Origin: Megaustenia siamemsis
Lineage: Eukaryota > Mollusca > Gastropoda > Stylommatophora > Ariophantidae
Reading direction: 5' to 3'
Assembly: GCA_032433765.1 (NCBI GenBank)
Contig: JAVIAB010000102.1
Location: 11,795,914 to 11,859,913 of the forward strand
DNA: 64,000 bases
In this document: positions 22,898 through 34,998 of the stretch, piece after piece
Layout of the letters: each line of letters starts with the position of its first letter
How positions within the stretch are numbered: position 1 is the first letter of the stretch
Translations under genes and position numbers: made by a program
The notes under the pieces: generated by a model
Told to the model about the DNA's origin: nothing
The model's input: only the letters and a program-made list of their open reading frames with translations
The model's database searches: none

Positions 22898-23494
22898 GAC
22901 AAAGCAAAAAGAGAGCTAATTTCCAATATTAGGAAGAGACACTCATCATTTTTTGGCCATGTAATCAGAAGGGATTTGTTTTTCTTTTTTAGTAGGAACA
23001 AAACCCTGCCAAGAATATATAGAACAACAAAAACTTAAATGGTTTGGCCACCTAGTCAGAATGAATCCTCATCAATCACCATCAAGGGCGTTCTTCTCGA
23101 GAATACATGGAAAAAGACCAAGAGGAAGACCCAGAAGAAGATGGATAGATGCAGTGACAGAGTCATGTAACAACAAGGAAAGTCTTTAATTCAGATAGTT
23201 CGAGCAGCTCAAGAACGACAAATGATATAAACCACGACACCTTTTAGGTATCAGTGAAAAGAGAAAAGATGAAGAAGAATAATGAGAAGGGAACAGCTGG
23301 AATATATTGTAACAACCGGAAAAATTGAGGGACGAAGAGATAGAGGGAAGCAAAAGAAAAGAAACCAGATAGCATCAGAGAATGGCTTGGCAGAAGGTCA
23401 ACAATGGAAATGATAAAAAAAACTCTCGAGATCGAAAGTTGTGGAGAGACATGATCCCCTACGCCAGTAGGCACAGTACTTGATGATGATGATG
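22898..23494 (+). mobile_element. LINE-B inside SINE-A, itself split by LINE-F
   Basis: LINE-B pieces at 22898-22974 and 23280-23494 (ending gtacttgatgatgatgatg). The split point carries taatcagaaggga / taatgagaaggga, a 13-bp duplication with one mismatch. Confidence 0.9.
22975..23279 (+). mobile_element. LINE-F tail nested in LINE-B
   Basis: Translation gives KLKWFGHLVRMNPHQSPSRA and HGKRPRGRPRRRWIDAVTES, a LINE C-terminal tail of a different family from B. 5'-truncated. It ends in gaagatgaagaagaa. Confidence 0.85.
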
Positions 23495-23924
23495 ATTACG
23501 TCCGTGCCGCTTTACTTTCCCAGAAAAAAAAATCCGGTACCCATTTAAGGCTGCAGGAATCTGGAAGCCGTCGGTCAGGATCCAAATCGGCCTCTTGTCC
23601 TTTGTAAATATTATCTGTGATTGTGATGGGCTAAAAATCAGCATGCAAGTGTTTAACTATCACCAATCGCCGGGTTTTTCCCAGAGCTGCACAGAACAAC
23701 TATACACATTGTCTTCGTTGTCATCTCCAAGTACAATCGAACGGATTTCCCCGGTGTCCAGTCGCGGTTTCAATATGTTATTTCCGGGGTATTTCCCTGA
23801 AGTATAGAATTCCCAAGTCGATTGTCGTAAATTAAAAGATACAAAAATACATTTACTTCCGAGTGGTCTGAGATGCTGTTCCTAAGTTAAGCTAACTGAA
23901 TAAATAATTATATATATATATATA

Positions 23925-24290
23925 ATCATCAAGTATCATGCCTGATGGCGTAGGTGATCATGTCTCTCCACAACTTTCGATCTCGACAGTTATTTATCAT
24001 TTCTGTTCTTGACCTTCTGCCAAGCCATTCTCTTAAGCTGTCTGGTATTTTTTTTTCTTTGCTTCCCTCTATCTCCCTCAATTCTCCCAGTTGTTACAAT
24101 ATATTCCAGCTGTTCTCTTCTCATTACGTGGCCAAAAATGATGATTGTTTCTTCCTAATATTGGAAAATAGCTCACTTTTTGCTTTGACCTCTTTCAGAA
24201 CGTTTTCATTATTCTTCTTAGCTGTCCATGGCATTCTCAACATTCTTCTGTAAAACCACAATTCTACAGACTCCAGTGGCTGTTCATTAG
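23925..24290 (-). mobile_element. LINE-B 3' end
   Basis: Minus-strand LINE-B tail from the (CAT) end to the LESVELWFYRRMLR-like segment. It adjoins a short tandem repeat. Confidence 0.85.
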
Positions 24291-24400
24291 CTCTATTATT
24301 TCCCCTGACAGTAACTCTATTATTTCCCCTAAAAATAACTCTATTATCTCTCTTGACAGTGACTCTATTATCTCCCCTGATAGTGGCTTTATTCTTTTCT
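24290..24400. repeat. 30-bp short tandem repeat
   Basis: About four units of the pattern actctattatttcccctgac. Confidence 0.85.
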
Positions 24401-24439
24401 CCCTTGGCCACTGGTCGGATCCCGGATATCAACGCGGAC

Positions 24440-26658
24440 GACTATCTAAGATGAACTAGTACAAATATAAAATGCTCCCCAACATCCTAAAAAGAAAACC
24501 TGGCTTAAATTTAGTCAGACTAAATGTGATCTATTGTAGGGTTTCTTAAAGAACAAGGAATTAAAGATAAATTTGCAGTTACAATATCAAACAAATACCA
24601 AGTCCTCCAACAACTAGAAAATACAATAAATATAGAAGATAATTGGAAACAAGTAAAAATATAGAAAGAGACATGCGAAGAAACACTGGGGAAAAGAGAA
24701 CACCAGAATAAGGCATGGATGACAGCAGAGACCCTGGATAAAATTAAAGAAAGAAAGAATAAGAAAGCAGACATAAATAAAAGCAAAACGAGAAGTAATA
24801 AAGCCAAGACACAGGAAGCTTACACAGAGGTGAACAAAGAAGTGAGAAGATGCATTAAAAGGGATAAGAGGAAATATATAGATGAACTAGCTAAAGAGGC
24901 AGAAGAAGCAGCAAATAAAGGGAATATGAAAGAACTGTACAACAGCACAAAGAAATTAAGTGGAAAATACAAACAGATCAATGCCTGTATTAAAGATAAG
25001 AAAGGAAATCTGCTTAGTAATATAGGGGAACAAATGGAGAGATGGAAAGAGCACTTTGAAGAACTTTTGAACAGACCCGGCTCAAATAATCCTCCAGATA
25101 TACTACCAGCAGAAGAAGAGTTACACGTTAACTGTGGAAAACCAAGCAAAGAAGAAATAATGAAAGCCATCAAACTATTAAAAAATTGTAAAGCCACGGG
25201 ACCAGATGAAATTCCTTCGCAAGCCATCAAAGCAGATATTAACACCTCTACCAAGATGTTACATAATCTATTAAATAAAATGAGGGAAGAAATACCTAAA
25301 GACTGGAAAGAAGGTTATATGATCAAACTACCACAGAAAGGAATTTTACAGCAGTGCACAAATTATAGGGGAATTATGCTACTATCAGTGCCACGAAAAA
25401 TATTAAGCAGAATCATTCTGGAGAGACTAAAAGAGGCTATAGAGAAACATTTGAGAGATCAACAAGCAGGTTTTAGGAAGAACAGATCATGTGCTGATCA
25501 AATAACTACTCTACGTATAATAGTTGAACAAAGTTTAGAACTAAAATCCCACTTTACGTTGGATTCATAGATTATGAAAAGGCATTTGAAAGTTTAGACA
25601 GAAGAATGATTTGGAAGTTGCTGAGTCATTACGGAATCCCCATAATGTTTATTGACCTGATAAAAACAATGTATGAAGGAACAAAATGTAGTGTGGTGCA
25701 TAAAGGACAGTTTACAGAAGCATTTGAAATAAGAACAGGAGTAAGGCAGGGATGCCTTCTGTCTCTATTTCTCTTTCCATAGATAGGATTATGAAAATAA
25801 CTCAAAACAACAGAAATGGGATCCAGTGGTCATTGACAAAACAACTTAATGATTTAGACTTTGCTGATGACATAGCTCTCCTATCACACAGTCATCAACA
25901 GATGCAGAATAAAATGAGTATACTTGATGAGAGAAAACAACAGCTAGGACTGAAGATTAATGGAGATAAGACCAACATTATGAGAATTAATACAGTTGGT
26001 AATAACCAAATAAAACTAGGAGAAATACATCTGCTAGACATACAATCTTACATATATCTGGGCAGTAATATAGATAAAGAAGGAGGAACAGAAATGATAC
26101 CAAAATAAGGATATCAAAATCTAGAGGAGCTTTAATTGCACTGGGAAACATATGGAAATCCAAAGAAATTAGGTTAAATACAAAAATAAAAATTTTCAAC
26201 TCAAATGTTAAGTCGGTCCCATTATATATTTGGCTGTGAAACATGGAGAACAACAAAATTGACAATCACGAAGATATAGACTTTCATTAATTGATGCTTA
26301 CGCAGAATAATAGGATGGAAATGGCAGGACAAAATCACTAACATAGAATTATGGCAATGTACCAGTCAAATACCAGTGGATAAAGAGATACAGCGAAGAC
26401 GATGGCGCTGGATAGGACACACGCTACGGAAGTCAACTTAGAGTATTACATAACAGGCCCTTTTTTGGAATCCCCAGGGGAAAAGACAAAGAGGAAGACC
26501 AAGGAATTCTTGGAGAAGACAGATAGAAGCAGAGATGAAGATGATGGGGAAAGACATGGAATTATCTTAAAAGAATGGCAAAAAACAGATTGGTTTGGAA
26601 TGTGTTTGTTGAAGAGCTATGCTCCACTGGGAGCAAAAAATGTAGAAGAAGAAGAAGA
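24440..26658 (+). pseudogene. LINE-A reverse transcriptase, frameshifted
   Basis: This is the longest LINE copy in the window. The frame 24719-25570 (283 aa) covers the linker and first reverse-transcriptase motifs: ATGPDEIPSQAIK, NYRGIMLLSVPRKI and DQQAGFRKNRSC. The next parts follow in other frames: the motif around VGFIDYEKAF, then GVRQGCLLS, and the catalytic FADD box at 25860-25871. There are at least three indels: near 25547, near 25765-25785, and at about 26090, where gaaatgatacc lacks an A that the sister copy near 30003 keeps. The C-terminal tail ends at about 26650 in gaagaagaagaa. The endonuclease is missing, so the copy is 5'-truncated and inactive. Confidence 0.9.
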
Positions 26659-26664
26659 AATGTG

Positions 26665-27105
26665 ATCTATAGCACATAATAGACTTATCTATTTCCAATA
26701 TAATACAAGCCGTTAACTTCATAGGAAAAGATCAACGAGGACAAACCGAGAGTAAAAATACACCAGGGCTGGCTCCGACTCGTGCAATGGAATCTTACAT
26801 TTTGTTACTAATAATGTTAACATTTTTAATAACATTTTCAGTGAGGAACAAAAACCAACAAAAAAACTGTATCAAAAAGTGCCAAGTCATTAAAATTCTG
26901 ACATTTTTACTTTTGTAAGAAACAATGTAATAAAAAATCGCTAAAATAAAAATTAATTAGTTAATTTAAATTCATATTTTTGTTCGACGTTAGAAATTAG
27001 AACCACTCCCATAAAATATAAATGTTAGAAATGAGAGGAATGTTGTCGATTCTGGTCATCTTCACCTGTAAATGTTGCAAAATTTCTCACGGTGGGTCTA
27101 CAGTG
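26665..27105. other. unassigned AT-rich sequence
   Basis: Nothing recognised between the LINE-A end and the next array. Confidence 0.5.
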
Positions 27106-27109
27106 AAGG

Positions 27110-27720
27110 CTAACGATATTACATTAGGAGCCAAAAATGCTACACTAGGGCGCAACAATGCTACACTAGGAGCCAACAATGCTATATTAGGAGCCAAAAA
27201 TGCTACACTAGGGCGCAACAATGCTACACTAGGGCGCAACAATGCTACACTAGGAGCCAACCATGCTAAACTAGAAGCCAAATATCAAATATGCTTCGCT
27301 AAAGAATGCAACATTAGGAGCCAACAATGATAAACAACGAGCAAAAAAGCTACACTAAGAAATGCAATATTAAGAGCCAACAATGCTACCTATGAGCCAA
27401 ATATCCTGCACTAGGAAATGCAACATTCGGAACAACACTGCTACACTAGGAGCCAACAATGCTGCACACAAAAAATGCAACATTACGAGCCAACAATGCA
27501 ACATTAGGAGCCAAAAATGCTACACAAAGATATGCAACATTATGAAAAACAATGCTACACCAGGAACGAAAAACGCTACACTAAGAAATTCAACATTAGG
27601 AGCAAGCATTGCTACATTAGCAACCAACGATGCAACACTAGGAGATAACAATGCTACACTAGTAGTTAACAATGCTACACTAGGAGCTAACAATACGAGA
27701 CTGAAAGATTCAGGGAATGT
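27110..27720. repeat. ~21-bp minisatellite, diverged
   Basis: Units of the type aatgctacactaggagccaa, regular at 27120-27280 and increasingly diverged and indel-rich to 27700. Open frames on both strands here (ATLGANN-like) only reflect the repeat. Confidence 0.9.
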
Positions 27721-27949
27721 AAAAATTTATTTTTAACCACAACATTTCTTACAGAGAAACAGCCTCTACCGAGCACTATGAATGTGTAATAGAAGTCCCT
27801 GCTTTTTGTGTTTTGTTTTGTTTTGTTATTTGTTTTGTATCTTCCTGGAACACATGAGCAAATGAACTAAAATAACAGTGATAACAGCTGTGGGAGAACA
27901 AAGGGCAGCAACGTTTGTAGAGTGTATGCCCAAATGAGCGGTACTTTTA

Positions 27950-28281
27950 TTAGAATAGAATAGAATAGAATAGAATAGAATAGAATAGAATAGAATAGAA
28001 TAGAATAGAATAGAATAGAATAGAATAGAATAGAATAGAATAGAATAGAATAGAATAGAATAGAATAGTTGTTATGGATCCAGTGGACTGTGAGCTGATG
28101 TCCTTCTGGACAAAAAAATAGAAAAGAATAGACCTATTATTGTTATGGATCTAGCGACTGTGAGCTGACGCTCTTCGGTAGAATAGAATAGAATAGAATA
28201 GAATAGAATAGAATAGAATAGAATAGAATAGAATAGAATAGAATAGAATAGAATAGAATAGAATAGAATAGAATAGAATAT
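27950..28281. repeat. two (GAATA)n microsatellites around a duplicated spacer
   Basis: Runs at 27950-28069 and 28176-28281. The spacer holds two versions of gttatggatccagtggactg ... gagctgatg, so the microsatellite and flank were duplicated together. Confidence 0.9.
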
Positions 28282-28639
28282 CGGTCGACAAAACATACAA
28301 AAACAAAATAAAAAACGTTGTTTAAATCTGCTGCCATCCTCTACAAAATTCTCGTGTTTACGTATTCAAATATAAATAGGATGGTTACACAAGCCACACT
28401 TATCAATGAACGAGATCCACTCTCGTCTAATCAACGTAAACTTTAACACTTGGCCAAATCTCGGGTGGCGCCTGGTCTCTCGCTTTCGTGAATTTCGATA
28501 GCAGGTTTCAAACATAAAAATGATTCCTGTAGGGATGTGCGAGCCGTTAATTTCGGTTGGAATTGTTGTATTCCATCGCTGTTGTTGTTGTTGTTGTGGA
28601 TCCAGTGGTCTGAGAGCTCAAGCAGTTCAACCTAACGTC

Positions 28640-29090
28640 ATATAATGATATCTGCAGGTATTTGTATTGAGTTAGAAGAGCAGAAATTTGTATTTAGGAA
28701 AAACAGTGGGACAAAAGAAGCCATTTTATGCATGAGGATACTAATAGAAAAATACACAGAAGTAAACAAACCAATATGTGTCTGCTTCATAGACTACACC
28801 AAAGCTTTTGATAGTTACACCATAAATAACTTATAGAGTGCCTAAAATATATACATCTAGATGATACGGATATGCGACTAATATATTAATTGATACTGGG
28901 AACAAACAGCAATAATAATATATAACAAAGAGAACTCTTCACCTAATCAATAGCCTAAGATATACTGATACTATATTACTAGCAGAAAATTCTAAAGATC
29001 TACAACAATTACTTCAAGAAAGAAATATGATAAGCAAAAAATATGTATTAGATATGAATATTAAAAAGACTAAAACTATGATCATAAAGC
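28640..29090 (+). pseudogene. LINE-D reverse transcriptase fragment
   Basis: The frame 28645-28836 contains FRKNSGTKEAILCMRILIEK and CVCFIDYTKAFD, the reverse-transcriptase motif with its first catalytic Asp. Further on, the YADD-type box reads YTDT (about 28962-28973), so the second Asp is replaced by Thr. The last part, SKKYVLDMNIKKTKTMI, links this copy to LINE-D. Stops lie between the blocks and the copy ends abruptly at about 29090. Inactive. Confidence 0.8.
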
Positions 29091-29825
29091 ACTGGCCCAA
29101 TCTCTTACTTCTTCAACAGCGCGGAGCTTATGTGCTGGTTTGGTCATACAGCAAACTTGGGTTCAATAGTAGCTCCCGACTATTCTGTCAATCCAACTTA
29201 AAAGGAATGGATATCTTGGTTGGTGTTGAGTTCGGGAAAAATAATGACAGTGGAAGAGCACTGGCCTCCGCCTCCAAATGCTCTGGTCGAGTACGGTAAA
29301 ACATTATTTTTTACTCTCCTATGATGGGGGAGCAGAAGCGCCTGCGACCTGCGGTCGCAATAGCAGGGTCGGCGCACCATCAGCTGACCAAGACCTAGCA
29401 GTTCTACCTCCTCGTGGTCTCCCCTGGAAATAGTCTGCGTTAAAACTGCCTGGTTAACAGAAGCTAGGATCGCTGTGTTCCCATGTAGTGGTGGCTGTTA
29501 CTGATATAGAGGACCCAGTATTGCAGTACCTATGGGCTGGACTAGTAGTTTCACAGCATAGTCTGGGATAGACGAACTCCTACCTCTCCAGTAAGAGCCG
29601 GGAATATCAAGAAAGTCATTACGACCCGCCACATCTTATGAGTCAAAGGGCAACCTGTCCGCATCAACTCGTGGCAATCCGTCAACAACAACTCTCCTAC
29701 GATATATCGATATATTGCCTTTTCGAGCCGATGAAATAGCAGAGATTCTAGAATCTGTGTCCGACAATCTTTGCTATCAAGCAGTAGACCTTGCACAAGA
29801 CCTGAACTATATACTCGCCACAGGA
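29091..29825. other. unassigned sequence, possible R5 remnant
   Basis: No gene seen. About 29370-29460 (ctacctcctcgtggtctcc, ggaaatagtctg) weakly resembles the centre of repeat R5. The rest is unassigned. Confidence 0.35.
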
Positions 29826-30056
29826 CTCCGGATTATAATTTAGGGGAAACTACTTGACCTTAAAATAAATAGAGATAAGACCAACATTATTAGAATTAAT
29901 GCAGTTGGCAATAAACAAATAGAAATAGCAGCTATACCTCTACTAGACGTACGATCTTACATATATCTGGGTAGTAATATAGACAAAGAAGGAGGAACAG
30001 AAAATGATACCAAAATAAGGATATCAAAAGCAAGAGGAGCTTTCATTGCACTGAGA

Positions 30057-30137
<81 letters not shown>

Positions 30138-30635
30138 GGAAATATGGAAATCCAAAGAAATTAGGTTAAATACAAAAATAAAAATGTTCAACTCCAATGA
30201 TAAGTCAGTCTTAAAACATGGAGAACAACTAAAATGACAATCATGAAGATACATACTTTCATTAATGGATGCTTACGCAGAATAAGAGGGTGGAAATGAC
30301 AGGACAAAATCACGAACAAACAAATTATGGCAATGTACCAGTCAAATACCAGTGGATAAAGAGATACGGCGAAGACGATGGCGCTGGATAGGACACACTG
30401 CGGAAGCCAACTGAGAGTATTATACAACAGGCCCTCTTTTGGAATCCCAGGGAAAAGGACACCCAAGAGGAAGACAAATGAATTCTTGAAGAAGACAGAT
30501 AGAAGCAGAGATGAAGATGATGATGGGGATGACATGAAACGATCTTAAAAGAATGACAAGAAACAGAACGGCCTGGAAAGTGTTTGTTGAAGACCTATGC
30601 TCCACAGGGAGCTGAAAGGGAGAAGACTTGACCTT
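29826..30635 (+). mobile_element. LINE-A 3' region with internal (TA)n
   Basis: Encodes LKINRDKTNIIRINAVGNKQ, YIYLGSNIDKEGGTENDTKI, then after the (TA)n tract KSKEIRLNTKIK and the RRRWRWIGH tail. Stops and deletions in the second half. Confidence 0.85.
30057..30131. repeat. (TA)n microsatellite within LINE-A
   Basis: About 36 TA units between the codons for FIAL and IWKSKE, at a point where other copies read gggaaacatatgg. Confidence 0.95.
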
Positions 30636-30639
30636 AGTA

Positions 30640-31105
30640 TCGGAAATTATTTGACATTAGTACCGGTGATTACTTGATCTTAGTACCGGAGAATATTTCA
30701 CTTTAACACCGGGGATTACATGATTTTAATACCGAATATTACTTGGCTTTAGTACCCGGGGGGAAGAGACATAGAAAACTGATTCACTGAAATGCGTAGC
30801 TATCACGATCAATTTCTGAAACATTTCTACAAATAAACAAAAATTCCACATGTGAAGTGAGAAAAATGGATTCACACATACTCGGTATTATTTATCTCAG
30901 TAAATATTGCAATTTGTATGCGCATAGTTCAGTTGTTGTTCTAAAGTTTACATAAACAAACAGTCGAATTGTCGATTTTTCGTGAGTCGAAATTGCTGGA
31001 GAGTCTACTGTAGCAGATAATATATCGACATTTGGACATCTCGTAATAGAGTTGCAGGTTGCGCTTGGCTGTAAACAGCTATTCGTGTAGAAGACCTAAC
31101 ACGGT
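30640..31105. other. mostly unassigned; short direct repeats
   Basis: About five loose repeats of ttagtaccggngattacttg at 30640-30770. The rest is unassigned. Confidence 0.5.
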
Positions 31106-31109
31106 GGAT

Positions 31110-31350
31110 TTACAAAATGGGTTAACCCGAGTATATGCATGTGTCACTGTGTTAACGCGAGTATATGCATGTGTCAATGTGTTAACGCGAGTATATGCAA
31201 GTGTCAATGTGTTAACGCGAGTATATGCATGTGTCAATGTGTTAACGCGAGTATATGCATGTGTCAATGTGTTAACGCGAGTATACGCATGTGTCAATGT
31301 GTTAACGCGAGGATATGCATGTGTCACTGTGTTAACACGAGTATATGCAT
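31110..31350. repeat. 30-bp minisatellite, left array
   Basis: About eight units containing gtgttaacgcgagtatatgc. Same unit and orientation as the array at 32135. Open in every frame because 30 is a multiple of three. Confidence 0.95.
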
Positions 31351-31423
31351 TTCCATGTTACTTATCAATGTAAACTACTTCGTCAGCCGCAGTTTTATCT
31401 CTTTACGGAATTTGCACAGTGTT

Positions 31424-32131
31424 TTTTTTTTTCGTCTTAGGCTGCTTTTACTAGAGTAATCAGAAATCGAAAGGGAGCGAAATTGTGTGTACGACTTTTT
31501 TTGTGTGCTACGTCATCATAATGGTTCATCGTATATCCCTAGACTCTAGTAGACCGGCCGTACGCTAATCTTACGGTCGGTTGTTTGATGTGCGACGGGG
31601 ATAATCTGACGACTGTGTGTCTATATATTCGGAACTGGAGTCAACAACGATGGCCTAACATCATTAAGCTCTACATTTTTTTAAAAATATGACGATCAAC
31701 CTTTTCAAGAGGACGTGAACTCCCGGGAAATATGGCGGATAGACGACGGGAACAATTGAAGGCTATGCATGAAAAGTGTTCCTTGTTGCAGTTTCCTCAT
31801 ATTCCAAGTCCGGCTTGTTGCAGGAGCTACTGAGTTAAGTGCTCTGTGCACATTGTGAGCTGTGTGTCTCATCCGTTTTGATCATGTTTCGATATTCCAA
31901 TTGCTTTCCATGAATGATGATATCGTATGACATGGAACAGTTGGCTGTGTTCACTTTCTGCGCAGTTTCGCCTTATGTCTTTTGGCGTTTGCTGAGACTG
32001 CTATGATGGGGACTACAGTTACCTTTCTTTGTTTGAGAGATGAGATTCGAATGATTACGCTGGCACGGGTGGTTGAGCAATTATGGATTTAATTCGTTTG
32101 TAGTGATACCGGGGCCTTCCATAACCAATAA
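31424..32131 (+). repeat. R-element copy 1, between two arrays of the same satellite
   Basis: A ~700-bp segment repeated at 44275-44962 in the same orientation. Shared blocks include gtgctacgtcatcat, ggataatctgacgac, gtgttccttgttgcagtttc and gttgagcaattatggattt. It ends aaccaataaccaa, right before the second array. No intact frame. Confidence 0.85.
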
Positions 32132-32134
32132 CCA

Positions 32135-33080
32135 AATGCATGGGTCAATGTGTTAACGCGAGTATATGCATGTGCCAATGTGTTAACGCGAGTATATGCA
32201 TGTGTCACTGTGTTAACGCGAGTATATGCATGTGTCACTGTGTTAACGCGAGTATATGCATGTGTCACTGTGTTAACGCGAGTATATGCATGTGTCGATG
32301 TGTTAACGCGAGTACATGCATGCGTCGATGTGTTAACGTGAGTATATGCATGTGTCACTGTGTTAACGCGAGTATATGCATGTGTCGATGTGTTAACGCG
32401 AGTATATGCATGTGTCGATGTGTTAACGCGAGTACATGCATGCGTCGATGTGTTAACGCGAGTATATGCATGTGTCACTGTGTTAACGCGAGTACATGCA
32501 TGTGTCAATGTGTTAACGCGAGTACATGCATGTGCCAATGTGTCAACGCGAGTATATTCATGTGCAAATGTGTTAACACGAATATATGCATTTGTCAATG
32601 TGTTAACGCGAGTACATGCATGTGCCAATGTGTCAACGCGAGTATATTCATGTGCCAATGTGTTAACACGAATATATGTATTTACCAATGTGTTAACACG
32701 AATATATGCATTTGTCAATGTTTTAACGCGAGTACATGTATGGTACATATAAACGTTTCAACGCGATCACATGTGTATGTGAATGTTTTAAAGTGAGTAC
32801 ACATCCTTGTGTAAAAGTGCTAACGTGAGTACATCACTTGTGAAAATGCTAACGTGTGTACATCATTTGTGAAAGTAACAGTGAGAGTATATCATTAGTG
32901 AAAGTGCTAAAGCGAGTACATCAATTGTGAGAGCATAAACGCAAATACACCATTTATGAAAGCACTGGTGTGATATCAATTGTGAAAGTACTAACGCGAA
33001 TACAGTATTTATGAAAGCATTAGTGCGATATCATTTGTGAAAGTATTAACGCGAGTAAATGAACGTGTGTTTATATAAAT
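32135..33080. repeat. 30-bp minisatellite, right array with decay gradient
   Basis: About 20 near-identical units to about 32750, then progressively diverged and shortened units (gtgctaacgtgagtacatca, gaaagcattagtgcgatatc) to about 33080. Confidence 0.95.
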
Positions 33081-33299
33081 GTTTCAATTGATTATGTTTT
33101 CATCGCTATGTATAATAGCATATAATATATGTATTATATATTCCAAATGTATTACCACTGAATATTAACTCTATCTGTACGTTTCGCCGTACTGTGCGCC
33201 TTGCCGAATTCGGCCGCGTACGGTTCGTTGCATAGTGCACCACTCTCAGTTTGATTAGCGTGAATCGTCATCAAACCATATTCTTTTTACGTTATTGAG

Positions 33300-33690
33300 T
33301 TATTGAGTTATTTGCGGGTCATCATCATTGCACTCCGAACATGTCCATAGGTGCTCAGATCCCCTCCTCAGCAATTCCCTCAGTGTCCAGCGACTGACGA
33401 CTCCAGTTCTATGTTGGTTGATAAGTCTTCTTACACGGCCACTAAGTGTCTCATTTCTGGCTGTGCCCAAATTAACTCCCATTTCCATCATCCGAAGAAG
33501 TGACGTGGATCTGTGTTTGTCGAAGTCCTGTGCTCTTCCCACATCTCGGAGGGCATTGATGATGTCCGCCCGATCCATTGGTTGCCCGTCCTCAACGACA
33601 GCGCAGCTAGCCAACCTGTCCGCCCTTTCATTTCCCCCTACTCCCGTATGTCCTTTTACGTGTCTTGTATCATCGTGGTATTGATGAAAT
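33300..33690 (-). pseudogene. LINE RNase H-domain end (fragment)
   Basis: The minus strand reads KGHTGVGGNERADRLASC, the last conserved block of the RNase H domain of I/Jockey-type LINEs (His and Asp of the active site visible). It is followed by INALRDVGRAQDF, RVRRLINQHRTG and a C-terminal ELLRRGSEHLWTCSEC. The frame is open for 104 codons from 33614 and is preceded in-frame by the RNase H block. Everything upstream is missing, so this is a 5'-truncated retrotransposon rather than a host gene. Confidence 0.8.
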
Positions 33691-33809
33691 CTAAATACCT
33701 TGGTTCAATTATCTAAAAATGCATATATAATATGTTATATATTAGATAAATAAAAATGTGTAGATTGGTTCTTAAAACCATGAGAAATGTTGTCTCTGAA
33801 ATCTCTTCC

Positions 33810-34365
33810 GTTCTTCTACCTTTTAGCTCCCAGTGGAGCATAGGTCTTCAACAAACACTTTCCAAGTCGTTCTGTTTTTTGCAATTCTTTTAAGATCATT
33901 CCATGTCTTCCCCATCATCTTCATCTCTGCTTCAATCTGTCTTCTCCAAGAATTCCTTGGTCTTCCTCTTTGTCTTTTCCCCTGGGGATCCCAAAAAAGG
34001 GCCTGTTGTGTAATACTCTCAGTTGGTTTCCGTAGTGTGTGTCCTATCCATCGCCATCGTCTTCGCTGTATTTCTTTATCCACTGGTATTTGACCGGTAC
34101 ATTTCCATAATTCCACGTTAGTGACTTTGTCCTGCCATTTCCATCCCTTTATTCTGCGCAAGCATCCATTAATGAAAGTCTGTACCTTCGTGATTGTCAA
34201 TTTTGTTATTCTCCATGTTTCACAGCCATATAATAGAACCGACTTAACATTGGAGTTGAAAATTTGTATTTTTGTGTTTAGCCTAATTTCTTTGGATTTC
34301 CATATGTTTCCCAGTGCAATGAAAGCTCCTCTTGCTTTTGATATCCTTATTTTGGTATCGAAAAA
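33810..34365 (-). mobile_element. LINE-A 3' end, well preserved
   Basis: The minus-strand frame 33823-34200 encodes [38 protein letters not shown] and [15 protein letters not shown] through EDLCSTGS without a stop. The upstream part (YIFLVK-like) is in another frame. Confidence 0.85.
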
Positions 34366-34369
34366 ACTT

Positions 34370-34845
34370 CACAAACATGAATCTCTTCCGTTGCGTCGAT
34401 AAAAAGCTTTCGTACGGAAAGAGTTAAAATATTCTCCTCCACTTTCGATGACTCCGACAGCTTCTTCTGCAATCTCCTTCTATGTTATACAATCAGATAT
34501 CACTTCCAACTGTTGAGCACTGCAACAGTATTTTAATATTTAAAAACCCCACTCATCTATCAACCACGATATAATTTGATATTCCCAAAAGGCAAGCTAC
34601 ATTGTTCAAATAAAACAAAAACACAGCCAAACACGGCACAAACATCACCACCTGTTACACTTGCAATAAAGGCTTCAGTTGGATGCAGGTCCTATAATGG
34701 TGGACTCTACAACAAAAGAATAATTAGAAATGAAAACCAGCCAGATGTTGCCATGAGAGTAGCTTTTCTCTTTACTTTGACTAACTGTGGTATACTTCTA
34801 GTGCATTCTATTAATAATTAAAATTAAGGTTTTTAATCCACCCAT
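34370..34845. other. unassigned sequence
   Basis: A short frame at 34576-34821 shows no recognised family. Nothing else seen. Confidence 0.45.
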
Positions 34846-34849
34846 AGCC

Positions 34850-34998
34850 TCACTCTCTCTCTCTATCTCTGTCTCTCTCTATCTCTGTCTCTCTCTGTCT
34901 CTCTATATCTCTGTCTCTCTATATCTCTATCACTCTCTATCAATCTCTGTCTCTCTATCTCTCTCTCTCCCTCTCTGTGTATGTGTGTGTGTGTGTCC
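34850..34998. repeat. CT-rich microsatellite
   Basis: Runs of ctctctatctctgtctct, ending in (TG)n. Confidence 0.95.

Larger units (their letters stand above)
22783..23607 (-). mobile_element. SINE-A split by LINE-B insertion
   Basis: The SINE halves lie at 22783-22897 and 23495-23607. The target attacg appears at both junctions (22892-22897 and 23495-23500). The tRNA-like head is missing at the 23607 end, so the SINE was already 5'-truncated. Confidence 0.9.

Noticed and set aside
24290..24400. CRISPR-like short repeats
   Set aside because: Plain tandem repeat of about four units with no spacer diversity.
27022..27736. Frames of ATLGANN-type repeats
   Set aside because: By-product of a ~21-bp array with indels; no conserved protein.
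32089..32796. 218-219-residue frames on opposite strands (CVNASICMCQ and THAYTRVNT types)
   Set aside because: 30-bp array in which several frames are open. The frames end where the array decays.
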